Source: DAITPV01 sp050692555 (GTDB lineage: Bacteria > Actinomycetota > UBA4738 > CALAEC01). From it: a DNA stretch of 41,255 bases. Each line of letters opens with the position of its first letter. The stretch's first letter is position 1. A model generated the notes under the pieces. That model saw only the letters and a list, made by a program, of their open reading frames with translations. It ran no database searches and was not told the origin of the DNA. The stretch is from positions 1 through 41,255 of the forward strand of contig JBOGVS010000030.1 in the NCBI GenBank assembly GCA_050692555.1. The letters run 5' to 3'. This document shows positions 33,613-41,131 of the stretch, one piece after another. A program made the position numbers and the translations under genes.

Positions 33613-33638
33613 CGAGGGGCGCCCTGGGGCGCCCCTCG
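33613..33638 (-). terminator. Strong hairpin downstream of the thiolase gene
   Basis: CGAGGGGCGCCC-TG-GGGCGCCCCTCG: 12 perfect pairs with a minimal loop, between the thiolase stop (33674) and the next minus-strand start (33596). On the minus strand it is followed by TGCTTCAC rather than a U-run. Confidence 0.65.
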
Positions 33639-33673
33639 CTCTTCCGCGGCCTCACGCCAGGCCGAGGTGAATG

Positions 33674-34849
33674 TCAGGCCAGCCGCTCGATGATCGTGGC
33701 GTTCGACTCCCCGCCACCCTCGCACATGGTCTGGAGACCCCATCGCGCTTCGCGGCGCTCCAGCTCGTGGAGCAGCGTGGCCATCAGCCGGCCGCCGCTG
33801 GCTCCCAGGGGATGGCCGATGGCGATCGCGCCACCGTTGGGGTTGACGTGCTCGTCGAACCAGTCGTCGGGGATCTGAAGCTCCTTCTTCCACGCCAGGA
33901 TCACGGACGCGAAGGCCTCGTTGATCTCGACGACGTCGATGTCCTCGAGCTTGAGCCCGGCGTTCTTCAGGGCCTTCTGAGTGGCGGGGATCGGCCCGGT
34001 CAGCATGGTGATGGGATCGACTCCGGTCAGCGCGAACGCGTGGAACCGGGCTCGCGGCTCGAGGCCGAGCTCCCTGGCCTTCTCCGGCGTGGTGATGACC
34101 ACCGCCGAGGCGCCGTCCGAGATCTGGCTCGAGTTCCCTGCCGTCACCACCCCGCCGTCCCTGAACGGCGTGGGCAGCGTGGCCATCTTCTCCAGCGAGG
34201 TCTCGAACCGAACACCCTCGTCGTGCTCGAAGACCTCCGACCCGTTCTCGGTCTCCACCTTGATGGGGTGGATCTCGCGCTGGAACCGCCCCTCCTTGAT
34301 GGCCCGGGCGGCGTACTCGTGGCTCCGGAGGCTGACCTCGTCGAGCTCTTGGCGAGAAAGGCCCCAGCGCTCGGCGATGATCTCGGCGCTGACGCCCTGG
34401 GGCACCAGGCCTCCCTCGTACCGGTCCATCAGGGCCTGGGAGAACGGGATGCCCGGTCCCTGCTGCGCGGTGATGCCCATCGGAACCCTGGACATGTTCT
34501 CGATCCCGCTGGCCACCACCAGGTCATAGGCTCCCGCCATCACACCCTGGGCAGCGAAATGGGCGGCCTGCTGGCTGGAGCCGCATTGACGGTCGATGGT
34601 CACCGCCGGCACTTCCTCGGGCAGTCCGGCCGCCAGCCACGCGTTCCGGGCGATGTTGATGGACTGTTCTCCGGTCTGGGACACGCAGCCGGTGATGTTG
34701 TCCTCGACCTGGGCGGGGTCGATCCCGGTCCGCTCGACCGCGGCCTTGAGGACCTCGGCCAGCAGGTCGACCGGGTGCCACCCCGCGAGCTTCCCGTTGT
34801 TCTTCCCGATGGGAGACCGGACGGCTTCGACGATCACCGCTTCACGCAT
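33674..34849 (-). CDS. fadA: Acetyl-CoA acyltransferase (thiolase)
   Basis: 391 residues. Active-site Cys89 in DRQCGSSQQA, the NPNGGAIAIGHPLGASG motif with the catalytic His, and the second Cys in CEGGGES. It splits 3-ketoacyl-CoA with CoA in beta-oxidation, or runs in reverse in biosynthesis. The start is ATG 34849, with GGAGG 7 nt upstream; the GTG at 34855 is too close to the same site. Four copies of a TACCGAC-like half-site lie between this gene and its divergent neighbour, suggesting TetR-type repression. The precise thiolase class (FadA or acetyl-CoA acetyltransferase) is not certain. Confidence 0.92.
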   Translation of the reverse strand: MREAVIVEAVRSPIGKNNGKLAGWHPVDLLAEVLKAAVERTGIDPAQVEDNITGCVSQTGEQSINIARNAWLAAGLPEEVPAVTIDRQCGSSQQAAHFAAQGVMAGAYDLVVASGIENMSRVPMGITAQQGPGIPFSQALMDRYEGGLVPQGVSAEIIAERWGLSRQELDEVSLRSHEYAARAIKEGRFQREIHPIKVETENGSEVFEHDEGVRFETSLEKMATLPTPFRDGGVVTAGNSSQISDGASAVVITTPEKARELGLEPRARFHAFALTGVDPITMLTGPIPATQKALKNAGLKLEDIDVVEINEAFASVILAWKKELQIPDDWFDEHVNPNGGAIAIGHPLGASGGRLMATLLHELERREARWGLQTMCEGGGESNATIIERLA

Positions 34850-34860
34850 GGGCACTCCTC

Positions 34861-34907
34861 CCTCGATACCGACCTCGATACCGACTCACAATACCTACTC
34901 GTCGGTA
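34861..34907. promoter_or_regulatory. Iterated TetR-type operator in the thiolase promoter region
   Basis: Half-sites TACCGAC at 34867-34873 and 34879-34885 (part of a 12-bp tandem repeat CCTCGATACCGA), TACCTAC at 34892-34898 and inverted GTCGGTA at 34901-34907. The last two make a palindrome TACCTAC-TC-GTCGGTA. Located within 60 bp of the thiolase start; the cognate regulator is not in this window's immediate neighbourhood. Confidence 0.5.
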
Positions 34908-34958
34908 ACATATACGATACGCCCACCCCGGATTCCTCGTCAACCGGACGATCCCGCG

Positions 34959-34964
34959 TATCCT
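34959..34964 (+). promoter_or_regulatory. -10 element (TATCCT) before the small zinc-protein gene, probable leaderless start
   Basis: TATCCT ends 7 nt before GTG 34972. A TACGAT further upstream (34913-34918) could serve a leadered transcript. Confidence 0.35.
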
Positions 34965-34971
34965 TCCCGCC

Positions 34972-35223
34972 GTGACCGGCGGCCCCGCCTGTCTGCTGTG
35001 CGGCCGTCCCACGTACGACCCCGACAAGCGCGAGCAGCCGTGGGTCCGAGGGGTGAAGGAGGGCCGCCTGGTGCTGGTCTGTCCGTCGTGCCAGCGCGAC
35101 CGGGCGGGATGGGCCGACGCCCTGGACCGGTGCCGGGAATGCGGCAGCACGCGGTTGTCGGTGATGCTCGGTGACGTGATCTGCCGGTCCTGCGGCCACG
35201 TCGGCGCGCCGGCGGGTCCATGA
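34972..35223 (+). CDS. Small protein with four CxxC knuckles
   Basis: 83 residues. Cys pairs CLLC, CPSC, CREC and CRSCGH give two potential zinc sites. No family is recognised; the layout resembles small zinc-ribbon proteins that accompany other genes. The stop overlaps the ATG of the mannosyltransferase gene (ATGA), indicating coupling. No Shine-Dalgarno; leaderless start likely. Confidence 0.65.
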   Translation: MTGGPACLLCGRPTYDPDKREQPWVRGVKEGRLVLVCPSCQRDRAGWADALDRCRECGSTRLSVMLGDVICRSCGHVGAPAGP

Positions 35224-36617
35224 ACAGTTCGGCGGCCGGGCTCCGCGGCCGTCCCGGGCCGCGCACGGAGCAGCCCGTGGCGCTGCTGGCGGGGTTCCTG
35301 GGCCTGCTGGCGTTCGCGTTGTTCTTCCTGATCCGGCCGTTCTTCGACGCTGCGCCGGCGTACCGGCCTCGCCCGCCGGGCACCACCTACGCCTACAGCT
35401 ACCTTGTGGTGGCGGCGTTCGTCCCGTACGCGCTGGCGGCATGGGCGGCCCGGCGAGGGGTACCGGTGCTGTGGGCTCTGGTCGGCACCGGGGTCCTCCA
35501 TCTCGTGGTGCTGCCCGCGGCGCTGACCCAGTCCCAGGACCTCTACGCCTACATGTTCTACGGGAAGATGTGGGCCGCGCACGGGGCCAATCCTTACGTG
35601 GACCTCCCGCTGCTCTATTCCGGCGACCCCTGGTTCCCCTGGATGCGCTGGCCGGACCAGGTGACGGTCTACGGCCCGGTGTGGACCCTGCTGACCGGGG
35701 GGGTGGCCGCCCTCTCCGGTGGCAGCCTCCCCCTGGCGTTCGCGCTGACGAAGGCGCTGATCCTGGCGTTCGGACTGGCCACCGTGTCGGCGATCGTGAT
35801 GGCCGCCCGCCTTCGCCGGGAGCCTCCCGGTGTGGCGCTGTTGCTGGGCGGGTGGAACCCGCTGGTGATCGTGTCCTTGCCGCTGGGAGGCCATGCGGAC
35901 GTCGCGGTCGCCGCGGCGGTCATATGGGCGCTGGTCGCCGATCGACGCGGCCGCCCGCTCGTGGCAACCCTCCTCCTCACCGGAGCCACGCTGGTCAAGG
36001 CCTACGCCGGCGTGGTGCTGGTCGTGTATCTCATCGCGCTATTCCGCCGGGGCAGGAACTGGCTTCCCGCAGCGGCCACGTCACTGGGGGTGGCAGCCCT
36101 GGCCTACGCCCCGTTCTGGGAGGACGCCGCCACGCTCTCCGGGCTGGGCCAGATCGGGGCCCGGGCCTCGGCCTCGCTCGGCGGTTCGGTGCAGATGCTC
36201 CTCGCAAGTGTCCTGGGGGAGGAACCGGCGGTGTGGGTGGTTCGGTTGCTCGGTCTGGCGGGGGTGGCCGCAGTGATCTTCGTGGGGGCTCGTCTTCCGG
36301 GGTTTGCCGACGACCCGTGGCCCGCGGCGACCATGGGCTTCGTCGCGTACATCGCGGTGACCCCGTGGTTCCTGTACTGGCATCTGGTCGGTGCGCTGGT
36401 GCTGACGGCGGTGGCCGGCTCCGTCCCCCTGCGCGCAGCGACCTACACGTTCAGCGGGACCGCCATGCTCACCGCGAGCTTCGGGGCCACGTGGTGGGGA
36501 AGGGCCGTGCAGACCACCCTTCGCTACGGGCTGCCCGCTGCAGCCCTTACGTTCGTCCGCCGCCGTGAAGGAGAAACGCCACCACGATCGCTCCGGCCGC
36601 GGCGATCGTCAGCCTGA
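35220..36617 (+). CDS. GT-C membrane mannosyltransferase-like protein (MptA/MptB type)
   Basis: 465 residues with about eleven membrane helices. The first outside loop has SQDLYAYMFYGKMWAAHGANPYV, the Asp motif and following pattern of polyprenol-phosphomannose-dependent alpha-1,6-mannosyltransferases (GT-C, DUF2029 relatives). Such enzymes build lipomannan-type glycolipid cores outside the membrane. Later motifs (GWNPLVIVSLPLGGHADV, YIAVTPWFLYWHLVG) also fit. The acceptor here cannot be told. The last 71 bases overlap the 3' end of the convergent UbiA gene. Confidence 0.8.
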   Translation: MNSSAAGLRGRPGPRTEQPVALLAGFLGLLAFALFFLIRPFFDAAPAYRPRPPGTTYAYSYLVVAAFVPYALAAWAARRGVPVLWALVGTGVLHLVVLPAALTQSQDLYAYMFYGKMWAAHGANPYVDLPLLYSGDPWFPWMRWPDQVTVYGPVWTLLTGGVAALSGGSLPLAFALTKALILAFGLATVSAIVMAARLRREPPGVALLLGGWNPLVIVSLPLGGHADVAVAAAVIWALVADRRGRPLVATLLLTGATLVKAYAGVVLVVYLIALFRRGRNWLPAAATSLGVAALAYAPFWEDAATLSGLGQIGARASASLGGSVQMLLASVLGEEPAVWVVRLLGLAGVAAVIFVGARLPGFADDPWPAATMGFVAYIAVTPWFLYWHLVGALVLTAVAGSVPLRAATYTFSGTAMLTASFGATWWGRAVQTTLRYGLPAAALTFVRRREGETPPRSLRPRRSSA

Positions 36618-37365
36618 ACCCCAGGCGACCGCGGCCGCGGCGGACCGCCCACGCCACACCGAGAATGAGGGCCACCGCCGCTCCCGCGGCGGCTGCCGCG
36701 GAGGGGTCGGGGGGCCACCCTTCGCCCCCGAGCACCACGACCAGAAACAGGACGCTTGTCAGCAGGCCACCGGCCAGAAGCAGGGATCCTCGCACGCCCA
36801 GCCGGTGAGGCAGCCCGGCGACGGTCCCCCGCTCGGCTTCCAGGTCCGGAACCACGTTCACCAGATGCCCGGCCACTCCGAGCATCGCGGTGGCGATGAC
36901 GAGCCACGCCGGCGGGAGGTCACCGGGCGGGGTGGCCAGCCACACGTACACGGGAGCCAGGCCGAAGGAGACCGCGTAGGGAAGCCAGCTGAGGATGGTC
37001 CCCTTGAGTCCGGCGTTGTACCCCCATGCCGACGTCACCGCGGCCAGCATCACCAGCGCCTCGGCTCCTCCGAGGAGCAACGACAGCAGCACGGACGCCG
37101 GGAAGGCGACCAAAGCAGCGACGGCCACGGTGGCGGGCCGAACGGTTCCGGCAACCAGCGGCTTGTCCATTCGTCCTGCCCCTGCGTCGCGCTCCCGGTC
37201 CAGGTAGTCGTTGGACCACCCCACTGAGGCCTGGCCCACAGCAGTGGATGCCACCGCCCAAGCAAGGTCGGAGAAGGACGGCCTTCGAGCGGCGATCACC
37301 AGCCCCACCAGCACGGTCACCGCGGCCGCGGGGAGCGGATGAGTGGCCCTGAGAAGGCCGAGCAA
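36547..37365 (-). CDS. UbiA-family prenyltransferase
   Basis: 272 residues, about eight membrane helices. The two Asp-rich motifs that bind prenyl diphosphate Mg are NDYLDRERDAG (first) and the less standard NVVPDLEAERG (second). The N-terminal hydrophobic start and GRMDKPLVAG motif fit UbiA-like enzymes. Substrate could be a quinone, menaquinone or other aromatic ring; context does not decide. The TTG start at 37365 has GGGAGGA 5 nt upstream. The gene overlaps the convergent mannosyltransferase by 71 bp at its 3' end. Confidence 0.85.
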   Translation of the reverse strand: MLGLLRATHPLPAAAVTVLVGLVIAARRPSFSDLAWAVASTAVGQASVGWSNDYLDRERDAGAGRMDKPLVAGTVRPATVAVAALVAFPASVLLSLLLGGAEALVMLAAVTSAWGYNAGLKGTILSWLPYAVSFGLAPVYVWLATPPGDLPPAWLVIATAMLGVAGHLVNVVPDLEAERGTVAGLPHRLGVRGSLLLAGGLLTSVLFLVVVLGGEGWPPDPSAAAAAGAAVALILGVAWAVRRGRGRLGFRLTIAAAGAIVVAFLLHGGGRT

Positions 37366-37436
37366 TGCTCCTCCCTGGATCGGGAAAGCATCGTCCCATC
37401 GCTCCCTCTCCCTGCCAAGGTCGGAGGACCCACTGC

Positions 37437-37442
37437 TACGAT
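37437..37442 (+). promoter_or_regulatory. -10 element (TACGAT) before the YdeI-like gene, probable leaderless start
   Basis: TACGAT ends 8 nt before ATG 37451. Confidence 0.45.
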
Positions 37443-37450
37443 CCTCGCCG

Positions 37451-38062
37451 ATGCCCCGGAGCCGGTACTTCAGGTCGTCGTCCGACTTTCGTGAGTGGCT
37501 GGGGAAGAACCACGCGCGAGCCGCGGAGCTGTGGGTGGGCTTCTACAAGGTGAACTCGAAGAAGACCGGCATCAGCTACAAGGAGGCGGTCGACCATGCC
37601 CTGTGCTTCGGATGGATCGACGGGCTCACGAAGAGGGTGGACGACACCAGATGGACGATCCGGTTCACTCCCCGAAGACGGGGAAGCGTCTGGAGCATGG
37701 TGAACATCAAGCGGGCCAAGGAGCTCTCGAGGCTCGGGCTGATGAAGCCGCCCGGCCTTGAGGCGTTCCGGGCACGTGACGAGCACGAGTCACGGCAGTA
37801 CTCGTACGAGGCCCGAAACCGGCCTCTGGACGCCAAGTACCAGCGCAGGCTTCGTCAGAACAAAGAGGCCTGGGACTTCTACCGGAACCAGCCACCCTCC
37901 TATCGGCAGGCCGTGAGCTGGTGGGTGACGAGCGCGAAGAAGGAAGAGACTCGCCTCCGACGGCTCGCCAAGCTGATCGAGCACTCTGAGAGAGCGGAAC
38001 GAATCCCCGCGCTCACCAGTCCGTCACGCCGCAAGCCGGCCCCTCGCCACTCGGAAACTTGA
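37451..38062 (+). CDS. YdeI/OmpD-associated family protein
   Basis: 203 residues. The core has SSDFREWLGKNHARAAELWVGFYKVNSKKTGISYKEAVDHALCFGWIDGLTKRVDDTRWTIRFTPRR, a pattern I know from YdeI/OmpD-associated proteins, followed by a basic helical C-terminus (RLRQNKEAWDFYRNQPPSYRQAVSWWVTSAKKEETRLRRL). Such proteins are small cytosolic factors of unclear role, sometimes linked to stress. It has its own leaderless-type promoter and reads toward the DCC1/TetR operon, ending shortly before the operator. Confidence 0.8.
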   Translation: MPRSRYFRSSSDFREWLGKNHARAAELWVGFYKVNSKKTGISYKEAVDHALCFGWIDGLTKRVDDTRWTIRFTPRRRGSVWSMVNIKRAKELSRLGLMKPPGLEAFRARDEHESRQYSYEARNRPLDAKYQRRLRQNKEAWDFYRNQPPSYRQAVSWWVTSAKKEETRLRRLAKLIEHSERAERIPALTSPSRRKPAPRHSET

Positions 38063-38074
38063 CGACGCCCGCGT

Positions 38075-38117
38075 CTTGAGCGCATGCTCAAGGCAGGCGC
38101 TCAAAGCGAGCGCTCAA
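38075..38117. promoter_or_regulatory. Iterated operator of the DCC1-like/TetR operon
   Basis: A perfect palindrome CTTGAGC-GCAT-GCTCAAG (38075-38092) is followed by GCGCTCAA at 38097-38104 and 38110-38117. The GCTCAA-containing 8-mers start at 38084, 38097 and 38110, a strict 13-bp spacing. The last one merges with the ribosome site (AAGGAGG) of the membrane-protein gene. The TetR gene at the end of the same operon is the obvious candidate repressor. Confidence 0.6.
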
Positions 38118-38131
38118 GGAGGTGAGAGGCC

Positions 38132-38548
38132 ATGAGAGGCGATGCGAACGCCATGATCGTGTACGCGGCCTACGCCGTGGTGGCGATCGTGCTCACCGCC
38201 TGGCTGGCCCGGACCCTGTTCCGCAATGGAAGGGCGTTCCTGCACGACGTGTTTCAGGATCGGCCCGAGCTGGCCGACGCGGTGAACCGGCTGCTGGTCA
38301 CCGGCTTCTACATGCTGAATCTCGGGTACGCGCTCTACCTGCTTCGTGCCTCAAGGGGCCTCGGGGCATTCGAAGCCGTGCAGTTCCTGGTGAACCGCCT
38401 GGCGATCCTTCTGGTGTCTCTGGCCCTCATCCATTTCATCAACGTCCTGGTGTTCTGGCGGATCCGAGCTCGCCGAGAGCAGCGAACCTTGCCGCATCCC
38501 GTCGCTCCGCAGGTCCTGTTCGACCCGCCTGCACCGGCGACCGAGTGA
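38132..38548 (+). CDS. Small multi-pass membrane protein, first gene of the TetR operon
   Basis: 138 residues with an excellent ribosome site (AAGGAGG, 9 nt to ATG). Three hydrophobic helices: MIVYAAYAVVAIVLTAWLA, LLVTGFYMLNLGYALYLL and LAILLVSLALIHFINVLVFW. Between them lies a polar segment (FRNGRAFLHDVFQDRPELADAVNRL). Basic and Pro-rich C-terminal tail. No family recognised. It precedes a DCC1-like gene by 12 nt and a TetR gene, so the three form one operon. Confidence 0.7.
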   Translation: MRGDANAMIVYAAYAVVAIVLTAWLARTLFRNGRAFLHDVFQDRPELADAVNRLLVTGFYMLNLGYALYLLRASRGLGAFEAVQFLVNRLAILLVSLALIHFINVLVFWRIRARREQRTLPHPVAPQVLFDPPAPATE

Positions 38549-38560
38549 TCTGAGGCCAGC

Positions 38561-39022
38561 ATGACGGCCCACATCGTGCGATCGCGGGCCCTCCCGGAGG
38601 AGCCTCCGCGGCGCCTGACGATCGCCTTCGACGACCGATGCATCTTCTGCTGGCGATGCCGGGACTGGCTGCTCACGCAGCCATGCCTGGTGAATGTCGA
38701 GCTCATTCCCGCAAGCTCCAGAACCGCAAAGGACCGCTTCGACGATCTCCCTGGCCTCGCCGAGCAACTCGTGGTCGGAGACGAGCGCGGCCGGATCTGG
38801 GTTGGCGGACCGGCTTTCGTCATGTGCCTGTGGGCGACGATCCGATACCGCCCGTGGGCCTTTCGCCTGGCGCAGCCGAGATACGCTCCCGCTGCGGAGC
38901 GGTTCTTCCGATTCGTCTCTACACGCCGACACCGCTTGGGCGGATGGCTGCACCACTACGATCCAACCTGCTCCGCGTGCCACCAGGGGACGCTTGCGGT
39001 CGACGGGGTTGGGCGGACATGA
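38561..39022 (+). CDS. DCC1-like (DUF393) thiol-disulfide oxidoreductase-like protein
   Basis: 153 residues. Near the N-terminus the sequence IAFDDRCIFCWRCRDWL gives C27, C30 and C33, in place of the usual DxxCxxC DCC1 active site; the extra Cys is a variation. The C-terminal part ends CSACHQG. DCC1-like proteins are thioredoxin-fold, small, and mostly uncharacterised. The stop overlaps the start of the TetR gene (ATGA), so expression is coupled. Confidence 0.78.
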   Translation: MTAHIVRSRALPEEPPRRLTIAFDDRCIFCWRCRDWLLTQPCLVNVELIPASSRTAKDRFDDLPGLAEQLVVGDERGRIWVGGPAFVMCLWATIRYRPWAFRLAQPRYAPAAERFFRFVSTRRHRLGGWLHHYDPTCSACHQGTLAVDGVGRT

Positions 39023-39615
39023 GGGAGTCACCTCGTCGAGGCACCGCGACCAAGGAACGGATCCTCGAAGCGGCGTTGGACACGCTGAGAGACCAAGGGT
39101 TCGCGGAGACAACGGCTCGAGCCATCGCCCGCCGTGGCGGCTTCAATCAGGCGCTGATCTTCTACCACTTCGGCTCCGTGGCGAACATGCTCCTCGAAGC
39201 CTTCCAGGAGCTATCCGAGGTGCAGGCTGAGAAGTATCGGTCCGCAGCGGAGAAGGTCTCCTCCCTGACGGACCTCGTCACGATCGCTCGGCGTCTTCAT
39301 GACGACGACCTCGAAACCGGGTCCGTCACCGCCGTGACTCAGTTGATGGCCGCGGCCACCGGCCCCCAGGAGGGTCGGCCGATCCTCGACCGCTTCGAGG
39401 AGTGGATCCGCATCGTCCAGGAGGCCCTGAACCGCGCTCTCGACGGATCTCCCATCGGGGGACTTGTGTCCACTCGCGAAGCCGCCTATGCGATCTCAGC
39501 GATGTTTCTGGGGATCGAGCTCATGACCCGGCTCGACCCTGAGCGTTCGGAGGCCGACGCCGTGTTCGACATGATGGCCAGCGTCGCTCGCCTTGTAGAA
39601 GACTTCGCCCCTTGA
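39019..39615 (+). CDS. TetR/AcrR-family transcriptional regulator
   Basis: 198 residues. N-terminal TetR DNA-binding domain: RILEAALDTLRDQGFAETTARAIARRGGFNQALIFYHFGSVANMLLEAF (about 14-60), followed by an all-helical ligand domain. The start ATG overlaps the stop of the DCC1-like gene. As the third gene behind the palindromic operator at 38075 it is likely an autorepressor of the operon. The ligand is unknown; oxidised thiol, lipid or drug signals are possible. Confidence 0.88.
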   Translation: MRESPRRGTATKERILEAALDTLRDQGFAETTARAIARRGGFNQALIFYHFGSVANMLLEAFQELSEVQAEKYRSAAEKVSSLTDLVTIARRLHDDDLETGSVTAVTQLMAAATGPQEGRPILDRFEEWIRIVQEALNRALDGSPIGGLVSTREAAYAISAMFLGIELMTRLDPERSEADAVFDMMASVARLVEDFAP

Positions 39616-39625
39616 TCCCCTTGAC

Positions 39626-39657
39626 TGGTGCCCCGGTCGACGAGGCGACCAGCACCA
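39626..39657 (+). terminator. Two-step hairpin after the TetR gene
   Basis: TGGTGC pairs with GCACCA and, inside, GGTCG pairs with CGACC. It begins 10 nt after the TetR stop. A second hairpin GCCTGC-CTCGA-GCAGGC (39710-39726) lies between it and the convergent phosphatase. The rest of this 122-bp gap holds nothing recognisable. Confidence 0.45.
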
Positions 39658-39737
39658 ACAGGCCCGTTTCGGAGAAGTGAGAACCGAGTGAAAGCTCTGC
39701 GACGGTTGAGCCTGCCTCGAGCAGGCGCGGCTTCCGA

Positions 39738-41130
39738 TCACGTGCACGACAGGCCCTCCAGAACCGACCCCGGGAAGGCCGCTGAGAACAAACGCTTGCT
39801 CCCATTCCCGGGCGGGAGCGCCGATGGGTTCACCGTGTTGTCCCGCAGCGTGTAGTTCATGAGATAGCGGGCGATGTCACCCACCGTATGGCCTCGCTGC
39901 CTGAGCTCCCTTTCATCCACCCAGGCCTGGGTGGGTCGCGGAGCCTGGATGGCGTTTCGCCCGTCACCGTCACCGTCGAACGTCCTCAGCAGGTCTCGCG
40001 CCAGCTCGTAGTTGTTGATGATCTCGGCGCCGGTGGTCTGAGGTTTCGGCGTCGAGCCGTGGTCCGCGGTGACGGCCAGGACCCACTGCCCCCGACCGAC
40101 GTTGCGGTCGAGGATCCCGATCAGGTCTCCCAGCGCCTGGTCCACGCCTTGAACGACGGCGCCCATCTGCCGGCTGGGGAAGCTAAAGCGGTGGCCCACC
40201 TTGTCGACCTGCTTGTAGTTCACGTACAGGAGGTCGGTAATGCCATCGGCGCCGAACCCTTCCCGCTTGATGAGCTCGTCGATCACACCGGTTTGGTAGT
40301 GGCTGTATGCCGGCGTGTACGTCAGCGAGTCGCGAGAGTCGAGGGGCATCCCGAACCACTCGCCGTCCACCCTCCCGTCCTGGCGGTCTGCGGCCGGACG
40401 GATCTGTTTGTAGCCGGGCAGGCCGGGCACGTACGAGGGGAACCGGTAGTTCTGCGAGTTGGGCCCACTCAGGCCCCAGCTCCCCGCCCGCATGGCCGCC
40501 GCGATGTCCGCATCTCCACCCGTCCACAGGGTCCCGTGGCCGATCATCCCCAGCGTCCCCTCGGCCCCCACCATGCCGATCACCGGTTCGTTGGCGTTCT
40601 GGACGTCGTACTCATCCGCCAGCGACGGCCCCAGGAGCTCCGTGGCCCGCCGGCTGCCGGTCGGAGGACGACCTTCTGCCACCCGGAAGCGCACGTCGAC
40701 GATCCCGTGGTGGCGGGGGAAGGCGCCGGTTCCGATCGAGGAGTGGATGGCCGGAGTAACCGACGGCGAGGAGCCCACCGCGGCGCGCTCGAACCAGGCA
40801 CCCTGGTCCGTCAGACCGCGGAGGTTGGGCCACGAGCGTGGGTACCGCTTCAGGACGTTCCTGCCGGCCCCGTCCCACACGATCGTGAGGATCAGCTTGG
40901 GACGTGGCGCTGCAAGATCGATCGCCTCGGTGAGCGGCGAGCCGTCCGGAGCGGCAAAGGTGAACCCGAGGAGCTCCGCGTACGTCGGGGCGATGTCCGC
41001 CACCGTGACCGGGCGCCCGACCTTGCCAACTGCGGTCACGTGACCCGGCCCGTACATGAAAAGCGGAACCTCCTGGAGGTAGTCCCAGGGCCCCGAATGC
41101 GACGAGAAGTTGCCCACGAAGTTTGGCTCC
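39738..41130 (-). pseudogene. Alkaline-phosphatase/nucleotide-pyrophosphatase-family protein, 5' end cut by an IS
   Basis: The conserved part spans GTG 41117 to 39738 (459 codons). It starts inside a folded region (GNFSSHSGPWDYLQEVPLFMYGPGHV) with no signal peptide. The catalytic core of the alkaline phosphatase superfamily follows: LTIVWDGAGRNVL, PSVTPAIHSSIGTGAFPRHHGIV, YVNYKQVDKVGHR and AVTADHGSTP, with the nucleophile Thr and metal-binding Asp and His residues. In-frame codons K-E-P-N-F-V extend upstream to about 41130, where sequence of the IS begins; the N-terminal part would lie beyond the element and outside this window. A normal relative would be larger with an export signal. The remaining protein may fold but is unlikely to be exported. 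Confidence 0.7.
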
Positions 41131-41131
41131 T

